A stretch of DNA of 64,000 bases. Source: Actinernus sp. WN-2022 (taxonomy: Eukaryota; Cnidaria; Anthozoa; Actiniaria; Actinernidae). A model generated the notes under the pieces. The model worked only from the letters and a program-made list of their open reading frames with translations. It was not told the DNA's origin and searched no databases. Location: assembly GCA_030867875.1 (NCBI GenBank), contig JAOWCC010000019.1, positions 76,040,861 through 76,104,860 on the forward strand. Reading direction: 5' to 3'. Positions within the stretch are counted from its first letter, which is position 1. Every line of letters starts with the position of its first letter. The position numbers and the translations under genes were made by a program. Positions 45,801-57,800 of the stretch are shown here, one piece after another.

Positions 45801-48800
45801 TAATTGAGTTCACGGTTCATATCAGATCGGACCAGGATCTCTGAGAAACATAATTTATATTTGTATCAGGAGTACGCTTTTCAATCAGGTTTCCTATGCA
45901 TCAACAAGTGTTTCTGCAATGTCTTTGGCCGAGCTAGTGGCAACTGAAGGTAATTTGTACCTGCATGGATAACAATATTTGTGGGCTCTGTCTCCAGTGT
46001 AGGATGTACGTAGTAGTACTTCAGGTCTTTGGCTAATTGGCTCCACTAAATGATTTTTAATATTTATAGCGCGCAAATTAGCATGGGCATATGATCAAAT
46101 GTGCATTACAATGCAAACTAAAATGCAACATAATACTATAATATCTAAGGATAAAATAGTAAAACTAACTACATCATGTACAATAAACAGAAATATCTCT
46201 TAAGTGTTCCTAAAAAGTCACGAATTTGAGGCCTAATTTCATGTAATGTGGTCAATAATTAAAACTTGTTTACAATCTAACTAATAATATTATAAAACAT
46301 ATTAAAACCTAGCTAACTATTTAAATTATTATTGGAAAATGTCTATCTAAAGGCTTCCTTAATAAGATAATATGTCTTAAGCATACTCAGCTGCTGCTGT
46401 TGTGAATGCTCTATCTCCAAGCATTACCTTTATTTTTACATTAGGTGGCTGCAATAATAGCTCTGAATTAGAGCGTTGGGCATAGCTGGAGCGTTTCCTT
46501 ATCGTAATTAGTTCACTAATGTAGTCTGGAGCAAGTCCATGTATGGCCTTAAAGGTAATAACTAATATTATCATATGACCCATACGGCCCTGCGCGTGCT
46601 TTCCTTTCAAAACCATTTACAAAAGTCACGTGATGAGGGCCAGACGTGTATGGCGTCAGTGGGCCGGAAAAAGCCGTCCAGCCCTGCACAATTTTGTCTT
46701 GCTGTTTTGCGGTTTGATCTACAAAAAGACATGGTCATATGATAAAAAAACCTATTGACTGATCTGAGTTAGGTCGGGCCGGACGGGAAAATATTTGGCT
46801 CTTGGTCATTTTGTACGTCATGACCTCGAGCCAAATATTTTCCTGTCCTGCAGTCCTCCCACTCAGTCAATATTAGTACCAGCTATTTCAAAATTGATTC
46901 TATATTTAAAGGAGCCAGTGTGAAATATATAAAACTGGAGTAATATGAGTGAAACAAGGAACTTTGCAAATGAGTCAAGTCACACTTATCTAGTGGTTTG
47001 AACACGTTGCAGTTTGTTAATAAGCTGGGTTGCCAGCAGACCATAAAAGAGACTGTTGCAGTAATCGATTCGATCTATTAAATTATAAAAGCATGAACTA
47101 GCATTTTAGCAGCATCACTATAGTTAGGTATTTTATAATGCTGTTAGGTATTTTATAATTTCATAATAATTTTCTAATACTTACTGATCAAATCCAGTTC
47201 AGGCTGCTCCTTGTCAGCTATCCAGTTAAACCAGTCGTTATGGACACCATGTTCTACTGACGTCATTAGCCCACTGAAAGGGAAATATCACAAGTTAATT
47301 GGTCCAAAGGAATATACCATAAAATGCATGTACACCAAATAGACACTGTGGTAAATAATTATGTTACAATGAGACAATTAACTGTAAACCGGGAGCACTT
47401 CGACAATGAGAACTACCGGTAAACACATTACAGAATGAAAACAAAGCATTCCAACTTTATACAAATCCTAGCATATCCACACAATTCTCTTCGTTCAAGA
47501 GACTTCATTCCTGACCACCAAGTTTGCCTTTTACCAGATTGAAGCTCAAGCTAAGCAAGTTGAAATGCTATTGTATTGTACTCAACACTGATTGGCTCAA
47601 GTAACCATAAGTTGAAATGCTTTGTTTTTGTTCTGCAATGTTATTGGTTCTCATTGTCTAAGTAGCCTCGGTTACAGTAGTTGCACAGGAAATGGTTTAA
47701 TTTTTACCACTGGCTTTTAAATAGTTTTACATATTTTTGCATGTTAGTTGATCAGTTAGGGCTCACTGTAGAATTGTGCTTTTCAAAATTCTTGTAGGCT
47801 TAAGTTGTACTACCGGTATATACTATTTTGCAGTAGTATGCCAGTGGCCCTTCCATCTAGTAAAAGGTACAGTTATCTGTAACACCTACTTTAAAATTAT
47901 TGTCCGAGAGAAACCTCCTTGCATGTCCTCATACATTACAGTCGTAATGTCAATAGTATGTCGTTAGTATGCATAGTCATTCCCAAATTATACCTTTTGG
48001 TCTCAGATTTCCCTCTACCCCATGTAAAAATAAAGGTGGGATCCCACCTGTCCCACCCGGGATCCCGGGTGGGAATGGCGGGATCCCAGGTGGGATGGCG
48101 GGATCCCACCAATCCCACCTGGGATCCTTAGGCAATCCCACCTGGGATCCCGCCTATCAGGTGGGATTGAGGCGGGATCCCACCTGTCCCACCCGGGATC
48201 CCGGGTGGGAATGGCGGGATCCCAGTTGGGATGGCGGGATCTCATCAATCCCACCTGGGATCCCGCCTATCAGGTGGGATATATGTACTCCCACCCGGGA
48301 TCCCGGGTTGGAATGGCGGGATCCCAGGTGGGATGGCAGGATCCCATCAATCCCACCTGGGATCCCGCCTATCAGGTGGGATATATGTACTCTCACCCGG
48401 GATCCCGGGTTGCAATGGCGGGATCCCAGGTAGGAAAGTGGAATCCCATGTGGGAATAGCAGGATCCCAGGTTGGAAAGCGGAATCCCACCATGAATCCT
48501 TAGACAATGATCCTCTCTACCAGCAGACAGGCCACCTTGTGGACCTATACGTACTCCCACCTGGTATCCCGAGTGGGATCTCAGGTGGTAAAGTAAAATC
48601 CTGCCAATCCCACCTGGAAGCCTTAGAAAATCCCTTCTACCAGGTGGGAATGGCAGGATCACACCTGGAAGCCTTTAACAAGAGGCTATGAAATTAAGGT
48701 ACTATGAAAACTGTATGTTACAGTGTAAATACTAATATAAATCTTATCATAGGATACACATTGTACATATGCAAAGTTATATGCAGCACTTGCTTCCAAA

Positions 48801-51800
48801 TTTGCATGCAGCTAGAACATTCATGAACACCCTTATTAGCCATCACATGGTAAAAATTGTTGTGGATTTCACAAGGCAAAGTTTATTTGGCACCTGACAG
48901 ATCCATGTCCAGAGGAAACATACACCCAAACAATTCTTGATAGAACAAATTGGAACTCAAACCAATAATAAATTGGCTTTCAAACGATCTAAAGTTACTT
49001 AAAGAAGCGCAGATTTCATAACTTTCTCTGGGAAAGAGGAACGCTGATGACTGGCTGAAACATTATGAGATTTATACAGAAATGAAGTACAAGTTGCGTG
49101 AGTTGGCAGTATATTTAAACTTGATGTCTACAGGCAGGTACATGCTCAGCGATCGATCGAGTGACTCGACTTATAATACATGTATAATAATTTCCGTTAG
49201 AAACAGCAAAGTCCTGATACAACTCATTGCTGGTTGCACTATATGTCAAGGTTTCATGCAACCAGAAAAGGAGAAGAAAACATATAGGTTGGTGTTTGTG
49301 TAAAACTAATATAAAAGTGAGAACCAGTTCTGAGTTCTGACAGGCCCAGCTAGCATGCAGCATCGGGTGTTAAAATGGCCTTATGACTTACATGCTTTCC
49401 CATGCAGACACAGCAAAACAGATGAAGAGGAGTTGGTTGACCAGTTCATTAGCATTTAGATTCCTTGAATATTATAGCCAGACCATTTCGCAAATTAATC
49501 CTCAGATGAATGAAGCTCAGGTAAAGTTCTCAACAACAAACAAAGATGGCGGCCGTGAAATAATCCCAAGATGTATTGCTTATCTAAAGACCACTGACCT
49601 GATTGTGCGGGCACAGCGTGCCATTTTCGAAACTAACGACTTTTCGGCGGCACAACATGCAATCTCTTGTATAATATGGCTTCCAGACTGAGCAAAGGGT
49701 TTTCAAAACACATGGGAGATAAGAAAACTATAAAGGTAAGATGTGATCATTCAATTGTTGTGGATTGTAACAAGAAAATGGAATATAGCGCTTGGTTATC
49801 ATACTTTTAGTTCAGCTGTTGTTTGAACGGGTTCGATCATGCTCGTGCACGTGGTCTAGCTGCGAAACCCTAGCTGCGAAACCCTAGCTGCTTGTAGTTG
49901 TATCTTATCCATTTTCAATGACGAAATCCATAGAAAAAGTTTACCAAGTTTATGTAGAGTGTAGAGTGAATCTTTTAGCTAAAAGATAGATCGAAATCTT
50001 GTAGTCATGGAGTACTACTGTTCGAAGGAATCCGTTCGAAGAGACTGAAATGTCTCACTTTTAATTTAAGACTGTGTCACTGAGTGTCAGTGATATTTCA
50101 CACTTCATTAGTTCATACAACAAAAGGTAATGTTGCTTTTTAGAAGTGAAATTGCATGTGTTTATACATTGCAATTCAAACAAATTCAGTCAATACTTTA
50201 AGTTCTTCTGTAATTTAGTGGCATCGTGAAATTGCACTTCGAGGGTAAATACAATTTCACCTCAAAACTTGACAAAAGTAAAATTTCACTTTAAGGTTTA
50301 TTTCACTTCACCACATTACAATCTTTTCGAACAGTGTGTGTATAAATAGAACACTACAATTTTGGAAAATAACTAGTGCTACGTACATCCCTCGTATTCA
50401 ATAAAATTAGTTATAACACTCTACTGTCTTGATCCATCATAGGCACAGCGCATTCGGCACAGCACTTTGTCACTTGATCTCTCGCAAGTGCTTGAACAAG
50501 GAGAGGTCTATCGATTTGCAGATCAGATCAAGTGCATGAGTTAGAAATTGTGTGGATTCAGTTTTAGTGAGCCAGTGCAGTATGAGACCATGAAATATAA
50601 TGGACATCAAGTTAGTTTGCAAAAATTCTGCCATGTTTTGTGGTAGAGGTCTTTTATTAGATTTTATGTTACCAGTCTATAGCCAGCGGCTTAATCATAC
50701 CAGAAGAGAGTATAAACAGGATTTATTATAATTATATATATACCAGGGCAGCAGAAATCTTACCTGCTCTTAATACTATCTGCAACTCTGGATATTATAA
50801 TTATTATCAATTATTATATATGTGCAACAATGAAAATAATATTAAGACATCATTTTCAAAATCTACATTTTTGCACTTCAACAGACTGTGTTGAAATGTA
50901 TTGACATTTTGTGAATGCATTATGTACCAGCTAAGGAGTCCATTTCATAATAATAAAACAAATTCGCTTCATTAATTTGTGATATGTGTGCTGTCCTGGG
51001 ATGGATGTAGGCGGGATCCCGTCTGGGATGGATGTAGGCGGGATCCCTGATCTGGGATGTAGGCGGGATCCCACCTGGGATGTAGACGGGATCCCACCTG
51101 GGATGTAGGCGGGATCCCACCTGGGATGTAGGCGGGATCCCTGATCTGGGATGTAGGCGGGATCCCACCTGGGATGTTCCATAATCCCGGGTGGGAGGGC
51201 GGGATCCCGGGTGGGAGGGCGGGATCCCGGGTGGGAGGGCGGGATCCCGGGTGGGAGGGCGGGATCCCGGGTGGGATCCCACACAGGATTGGATGGCGGG
51301 ATCCCACCTGGGACGTTCCATAATCCCGGGTGGGATCCCAGGTGGGATCAAGGTGGGATCCCAGGTGGGATTGGCGGGATCCCGCCTTTGATTTTTACAT
51401 GGGGTTTTTTGTAAACACTGGGCACATGAAGGCCAGTGTACATTAGTGCAGACAGTGTGCATGTACAACGTAGTTAATATATAGCTACTGCTGTACTGTG
51501 TAGGTCAACCAAGGTCTCATGTATCACACCATTCCTCCTCGAACTGCATGATCATTGGTGCATTAACATTAAATTTTAAGGTCTCAATAAAGGTTTGAGA
51601 TGTCATTTCAGAAAAATGCTCTTCAGTAGATTGAGTCCCAATTTAAGCCACATATATGTAGACATGCTATTTTATTAAGGTCTTGAATTGAACAAAGTAA
51701 ATAAATATATTTAATTCATTTTGATCAAACGTTATTTAAGTGTAGTTGTATATTTTTCAACATGAAATGACTCTGTCTGCAAGAAGGAGTGCAGCCCTTG

Positions 51801-54800
51801 AGGCTTTGAAAATATATTTTTTATTATTCCTTTAGAAGCCCAACTAAATTATCTAAAATATGTTTGGAATTTTTTATGTTGCGTACCGTATTACAGATTT
51901 CATCCCTTTTTCTTGATACAAACCAGGTCATAAAACCTGAACGAAAAATAATTTCAAAAATCACTAACTCTAGATCTCATAGCAGGATATGCATATCAGT
52001 TTGCCACCCTTCCCAGCAATCCTTATTCCATTATTTACCTTGCGCAGAGGTTGTGTTCAAAACAGTAGTAACCACTGTAAACACTTCTCTCTATCATCTT
52101 AATAGGGGTAGTCTGAGGGTTTAAAGGAAATATTGATTGCTATAAATTATTACTAAAATTTATGTTATCTGGCAAGTGTTATTGGCCACTTTAGAAACAA
52201 GTAGGGGACTGGAACTGAGTGTGGAAATTTAATCACAAGATCACATAAAAATGAGTAAGTTTACCAAGTTTGGGGACGTTTCATTGGATATTTACCATCT
52301 GGTGAGCTTTCAAAAATTGCAACAATAAGAGACATTATTTTGTATGGATTGGAGGCTTTGTGAGCTAGCTTTCTTGTGGTTCACTTTCTTATCGGATTAA
52401 ATTCCCACACTCGGTCCTTACAGTGTAGTTCCCTACTCATTTCTGAAGTGCCCAATATTGTTGCTCCAAGTGCATGAACACTGAAATCAATAAAAAAGCT
52501 GTAATGTAGAAAGAAACAATGCCTACATGTGGTTTTTTGTGAATTTCCATCAACGTCAGAAGGCAGTAGGATTCAAAGAGGTAGCTCCATCTTTTGCAGT
52601 CTTTGTAAAACAATTCCTGCAAGATTTCAGATTGTATAATGCCAAACATTCAGGTACATTTGAAAATACATAGCCACATATTAATTTATGTAGGATATGA
52701 CCAAAATGTGAATGACGAGTAAAAATATACACATGCAGCCACATGCATATTATTAGCTGGATCATATTGTTTCATATATACAGACTTCACAACTTGTTCT
52801 TCAAGGTCTTTGCAATCCACACTTTTCAAGGACTTGTTTCACAGGATCACACATTAATTACATCAAAATTCTATGCAATTTAAACCCAATGTCAGACCCT
52901 TTATTTGACTTGTTTGCACAATGAATCATTCAGTGCTGCTCTAACAATATTTTGGAGGCAAAAATGAGTCTGTTTTCCTGTCTTCTCAAACATCCAAGGA
53001 GGTTTCAACAAAACTCAAGGGTTTTGGCAAAAAAAATCAAGGTCTTTAAAGGAGAACTGAACCCTAAAATCAACCCAACGTCTTTACAAAGATGTATTCT
53101 AAAGAAATAAGTTCTGATATTTTATTTTTCTGTGTTGCGCGTCTATGAGGAGAAAATTAGTCTCCAAGTTCGATTTTCCGCTGAAAAATCTATATTGTGT
53201 GGCGGCTCAATTCAGTGAAAATTTCCCCATAACGTACGTCACACATACCAAGGAAGAACGATCACACCTCTAGCACAAAGAAAGCACAATGGTCCGCAAT
53301 TAGAAGCCATTAGGCCTGCTATTCAATGTAGGGGACGGCATGGCAAAACTAATTTATTCCCCGTATACTACGTCACAAATTACAAGACTTGAGCCGTCTG
53401 TACATACCGGAGGCTGTGAGGAAGGTTTTCGGATTTTCTCTTGCTAGACGCGCAACAGAGAAAAATTAAATAGCAGAACCTATTTATTTCGAATACATGT
53501 TTGTATAGACATTGGGTTGATTTTAGGGTTGAGTTCTCCTTTAAAGGAGAAAACCCAATCTGTCAAAATCCAGTATTTCAAGGACTTTTCAAGGCCAGAG
53601 TGCAAACCATGTGGATATACATGTATATAATTATGTACATTAAGTAATGGTCCAGATTGCAAGAACTGTTAGTAGTAGCTAGAATCCATTGTTCTGCGGC
53701 AAGGAGCCTCCCCTACATACGATTTTGCTTGAATATGCCTTACTGCTTTAGGAGGTGTCTACAGTCCAAACTACACCTCGAAAATGAAGTATTTTTTTAT
53801 GCTATTGACTCTTTTTCTGTGAAAACTCAGACAAGCCACCATCCAGCCAATTGGATATTAAGAGGAAACAAAACATTTTTCAATCGCAAATTTGAGAATT
53901 TTCCCCACACACGATATTCTTCAAAATTAAACCATAGTTAGTTTGATCAAAAATAAATTCAAATAAAAAATAAATAAAATGAAAATGCATTATTTCGATG
54001 GGCTTCTATTGAATTTATAAGTATCAACCCATGAAATTACAAGAAAAAATATAGAAAATTAACACCTTTTAACGTTCCTTGCCGTGGAGCACTACAGTTC
54101 TTATCTGGACCATTACTTAATATAAATCTGCAAAAATAATGTTATTAATAGTTTCTTGTGTATATCTTTTGCATAATAATACTGGTATGTTTAAGTTCCT
54201 ACCTACATGTACCAACTCTATCATATTTTTTTAATGTAACCAGAATCACATATATATTGTTTTAATTTGGCCATGGCGGAATATGCATGTACACCATGGC
54301 CAGGTTGTTCAAAGCAAGGTTATAAGCACTAACCCAGGGTTAAACTGTACCATGGAAACCCCCATTAAATGTCATTTTCCAGTCAATATAAAAGCTAACC
54401 AAATACAAAACCAAAGCAGTACTGAATGATATTACTTTTGACACTCAATTAAAAACTACTTGATTGGGTTAAAGACTTTAAGATATTGTCAATCATCAAT
54501 CACTTTTATTTGTTTTTACTATTATGTTTTCAAATGTCAGAAACATCTGGGATGCTCAGGATCAATTCCAGATCATTTGGAATTTTCCCAACATAAAAAC
54601 CTCATGTAATGCTTTAATTAAAAGTTGTTTCTTATTTTTTAACATGCTGAGGAATCATAACCCTGACAAGTCTGATATTTTATTATTAATTAAGCAATAC
54701 ATTCATGAATTTGTTACCAGAAGATTCTCGCCACCAATGTTCTGCCACTTTTTAACAGGCTCTTCAATAACCTTGATTAAAGGAAACCAGATCTATGGAT

Positions 54801-57800
54801 TAGTAAATTGTGTGTACATTACTAAGCCTTAAAGTGCCTATAACCCCCCAATTTACATTGATTCAAAAATATAGTGCCCTGACTAAGAGTTCCAAAAAAT
54901 AAAAGTGAAAAAACCTAAACTTCAACGATTTTAGTGGCGTCAAAGTTAGGGAAAAAATCTGTTTTGGGCTGTTGGAAGTCAGCGCGAGTCTTGGCGAGGG
55001 CCTGGAGTAATGTGACGTCAATCAGACATCATTTTACTACATACTACCAGAATCCTTTGCACAGTTTCTTTTGTTCCTTTAATTTAGACCATTGTCTTGC
55101 TATTCTCAAAGGAGTTGGAAAATCTGAATAAGAAAAAGAATTCAAAAAGGAAAAATATCCTATTATATAGTCTAATCAGTATGAAATAACTGAAAGAAAG
55201 AGCACATCGAAATTAGTAAATTGACTTTAAGTTTGATTTCACCAACTGAGCCAAACATGTCCAGTAGGGAAAGCCACCAACTTGAGAAAAAAACAAATAT
55301 CCTGTTCCCTCAAAATGCCAGAATGCCCCACCAACAATTTTACCACAGCGCCGCCCCTAGCCTGTAATAAGCCCAGAAACCATTTTGCTATATAGGCCAG
55401 ATAAAAAAAATACTTGTTTAGCGTAGAAAATATATAAGCGAATACCATGAACAAAAATCTTGCAAAAATACGTTGGATTCGAAGTGAGGACCTATATATG
55501 CAGCCAAATATAAACAATTAAGAATGAAAAGTCCAAAGACTACAGCAAAGCTGATATACAACGTAAAATTCTAACACAAAGCACTACGGTTACCTATAGT
55601 CCTGAGACGAAAAGCGCTCGGACTAGATTGCAGCCATAGACAGCTGTTTCGTTCTTATTAGAACTCGTCAGTATGGCATAGCAAACAGTACGCGGGCTTC
55701 GGTGCCAATGCACTACCGACCTGGACTGCGCTAAAGAAGCATCTAGTTACGAGCTCACAGAAAGGCTTGGTTATCGGGTCACACGTCATTACGTGTGGTG
55801 AAAAGCCAAAAACCAAGCAAATCTGAACTACCGTATTTCCTCGATTAAGCGCCCACCCTCAATTAAGCCCCCCCCCCCCCCTCGATTAAGCGCCCCCTTG
55901 GCAACAAAATTTGAAATAAGCGACCCCATCGATTAAGCCCCCCCCCCCTCTCCCAATAAATATGGCACAGTAAGAGAGATGGTATACAACTTGCGTTTTA
56001 TTACAAAGTTACGGCATGTTCCTATATGTAGTACCATATTTAAGTTATGTTTGGCTGATAAGGGAAATTAGTTTCTTTTCTTCCAACTCACAGTCCGTGA
56101 TTATTAAGTCCATGTGCTTGCGTGCATAGCTCTTGTACCCGAAGCAGCTCGTTCTTCAGCCTTCTTCCCATTTCAACGCTTTGGGTAAATGCTGTGAAAC
56201 AGCCGGGGACGACAAGACCAATTTCCAGTTTCCGTGAGCCGTATTTCCTCGATTAAGCGCCCTGGGTGCTTATTTCAAATTTTGTTGACAAGGGGGGCGC
56301 TTAATCGAGGGGGCGCGCTTAATGGCTCACGGAAACTTGAAATTGGTCTTGTCGTCATTATTCCTGCTATTGTCATCATTTTTAAAGCTGGTCTGGCCAG
56401 CATAACTATATTTCTCGCAAAGTACTGACACGTTTAGTTCAGATTTGCTTGGTTTTTGGCTTTTCGCCACACGTAATGACGTGTGACCCAATAACCAAGC
56501 TTTTCTGTAAGCTCGTAACTATAGATGCTTTTTAGCGCAGTCCGATTCGGTAGTGCATTGGCACCGAAGCCCGCGTACTGTTTGCTATGCTATACTGACG
56601 AGTTCTAATAAGAACGAAACAGCTGCAATCCAGCTGCAATCTAGTCCGAGTGCTTTTCATTTTTTATTTTTCATAAAAAAACTTTAGAAAGTGTAAATGC
56701 GCCCACGAACACCAATCCCTACATGTACCACTTAAAATAATAATGCGCCGCCGCATTAAATATTTTAACATCGACGCCATTTTGTTTCTAAATCACTGTT
56801 GTAGATGCAAACCGGTGTCCCTATGTCTTGTCAAGACAAAATAAACTTCACATAGAAAAAAAATAAACCTCCCTACCTGGAAAAAATTGAAATGGGTGGA
56901 CGCTAAACAAGAATGTTTTTTATCTGGCGTTATTAATACTATTTTTCTATCTTCATGCCATTTATATTTCACCCTTGATGTCCACTCAGGAAGAAGTCTG
57001 GTAACAATGGTGTCAGAGTGAAGCCAGTTGTGCCAGAGATCGCAAAACAGCCTTTTGCACGATATGATGTCACGTGATCACCACCAAGCCTCACTTTGGC
57101 ACGTGATCACAAAAGCATGACGTCATCACGCATATTAGGCACATAAATGTCTTAGGCCATAGGAAATTAACGTTATTCTCCGCCAACGAGTGTAGATTTT
57201 TCTCTCTTCCTGTTACAAGGTTTGTGTTGTGCCTCCATGCTGTTTCTTGACGTGTTACTTCTTCGTTTGGAGCCGCGTGTTTTAGGGTATTTTTCGATTC
57301 TCTCCCCCTTAGTTCACAACAACCAGAAGTACTCAAAACCAAATGCGGTGGCACCACAAATGCTCTCTTACTCTGTGCAGTTCATAACGATTCGTCACTG
57401 TACAGTGTCTTCATTTGGACTTTCATTTATTGAGCTTATAATTAGGCTCCCTGTGGTTTCATATGAAAAAATAAAAATTAATGAAAAAATATTCCACAGA
57501 AATACTAGTAACTACACGTATCAACTCAGTAATTAATTTCTCAAATTAAGGGCGCGTTCGTTGGGATATTATTATTCCGAAATAAGAATATTCTGGTTGT
57601 ATATTGATGAATATATGTGTTGGGTTTCCTGTGGTATAATGATACCACCCATGTTTAACACACCCTAGCCATTATGATGGATCTAAATTCCCTGAGGGAT
57701 CTTACATCATTGGGAAAATCTACAGGAGCCAGCCGTTTCCACTCAAAATGAGCCACAATACTACGGGTGTGTATAGCTTACCCAGCAATAGAAAACACAC

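Larger units (their letters stand above)
38071..46080 (-). mobile_element. Older CR1-like LINE, split by several insertions
   Basis: Fragments in correct 5' to 3' order on the - strand: ORF1 esterase-like domain (45640-46076), endonuclease (40632-41317), linker (about 39940-40561), RT and C-terminus (38071-39405). Interrupting it are a MITE (41320-45457) that itself holds a younger LINE, a + strand LINE tail (39410-39935) and a MITE (38715-38916). Many stops and frameshifts. Fills most of TK2 intron 6. Confidence 0.82.
48017..51405. mobile_element. Second foldback-type element with GGGATCCC terminal arrays
   Basis: ACCCCATGTAAAAATAAAGG at the left is mirrored by GCCTTTGATTTTTACATGGG at the right, each leading directly into a BamHI-site-rich minisatellite array (48036-48668, 50996-51390). 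The interior of about 2.3 kb is otherwise unremarkable. Same architecture as the 1-2115 element but unrelated sequence. Lies in TK2 intron 5. Confidence 0.72.

Noticed and set aside
47936..48662. Long open frames rich in GSRHPTWDP and PPGIPG repeats, both strands (also 50920-51468)
   Set aside because: Produced by the GGGATCCC minisatellite arrays of the second foldback element; no initiation context or splice support.
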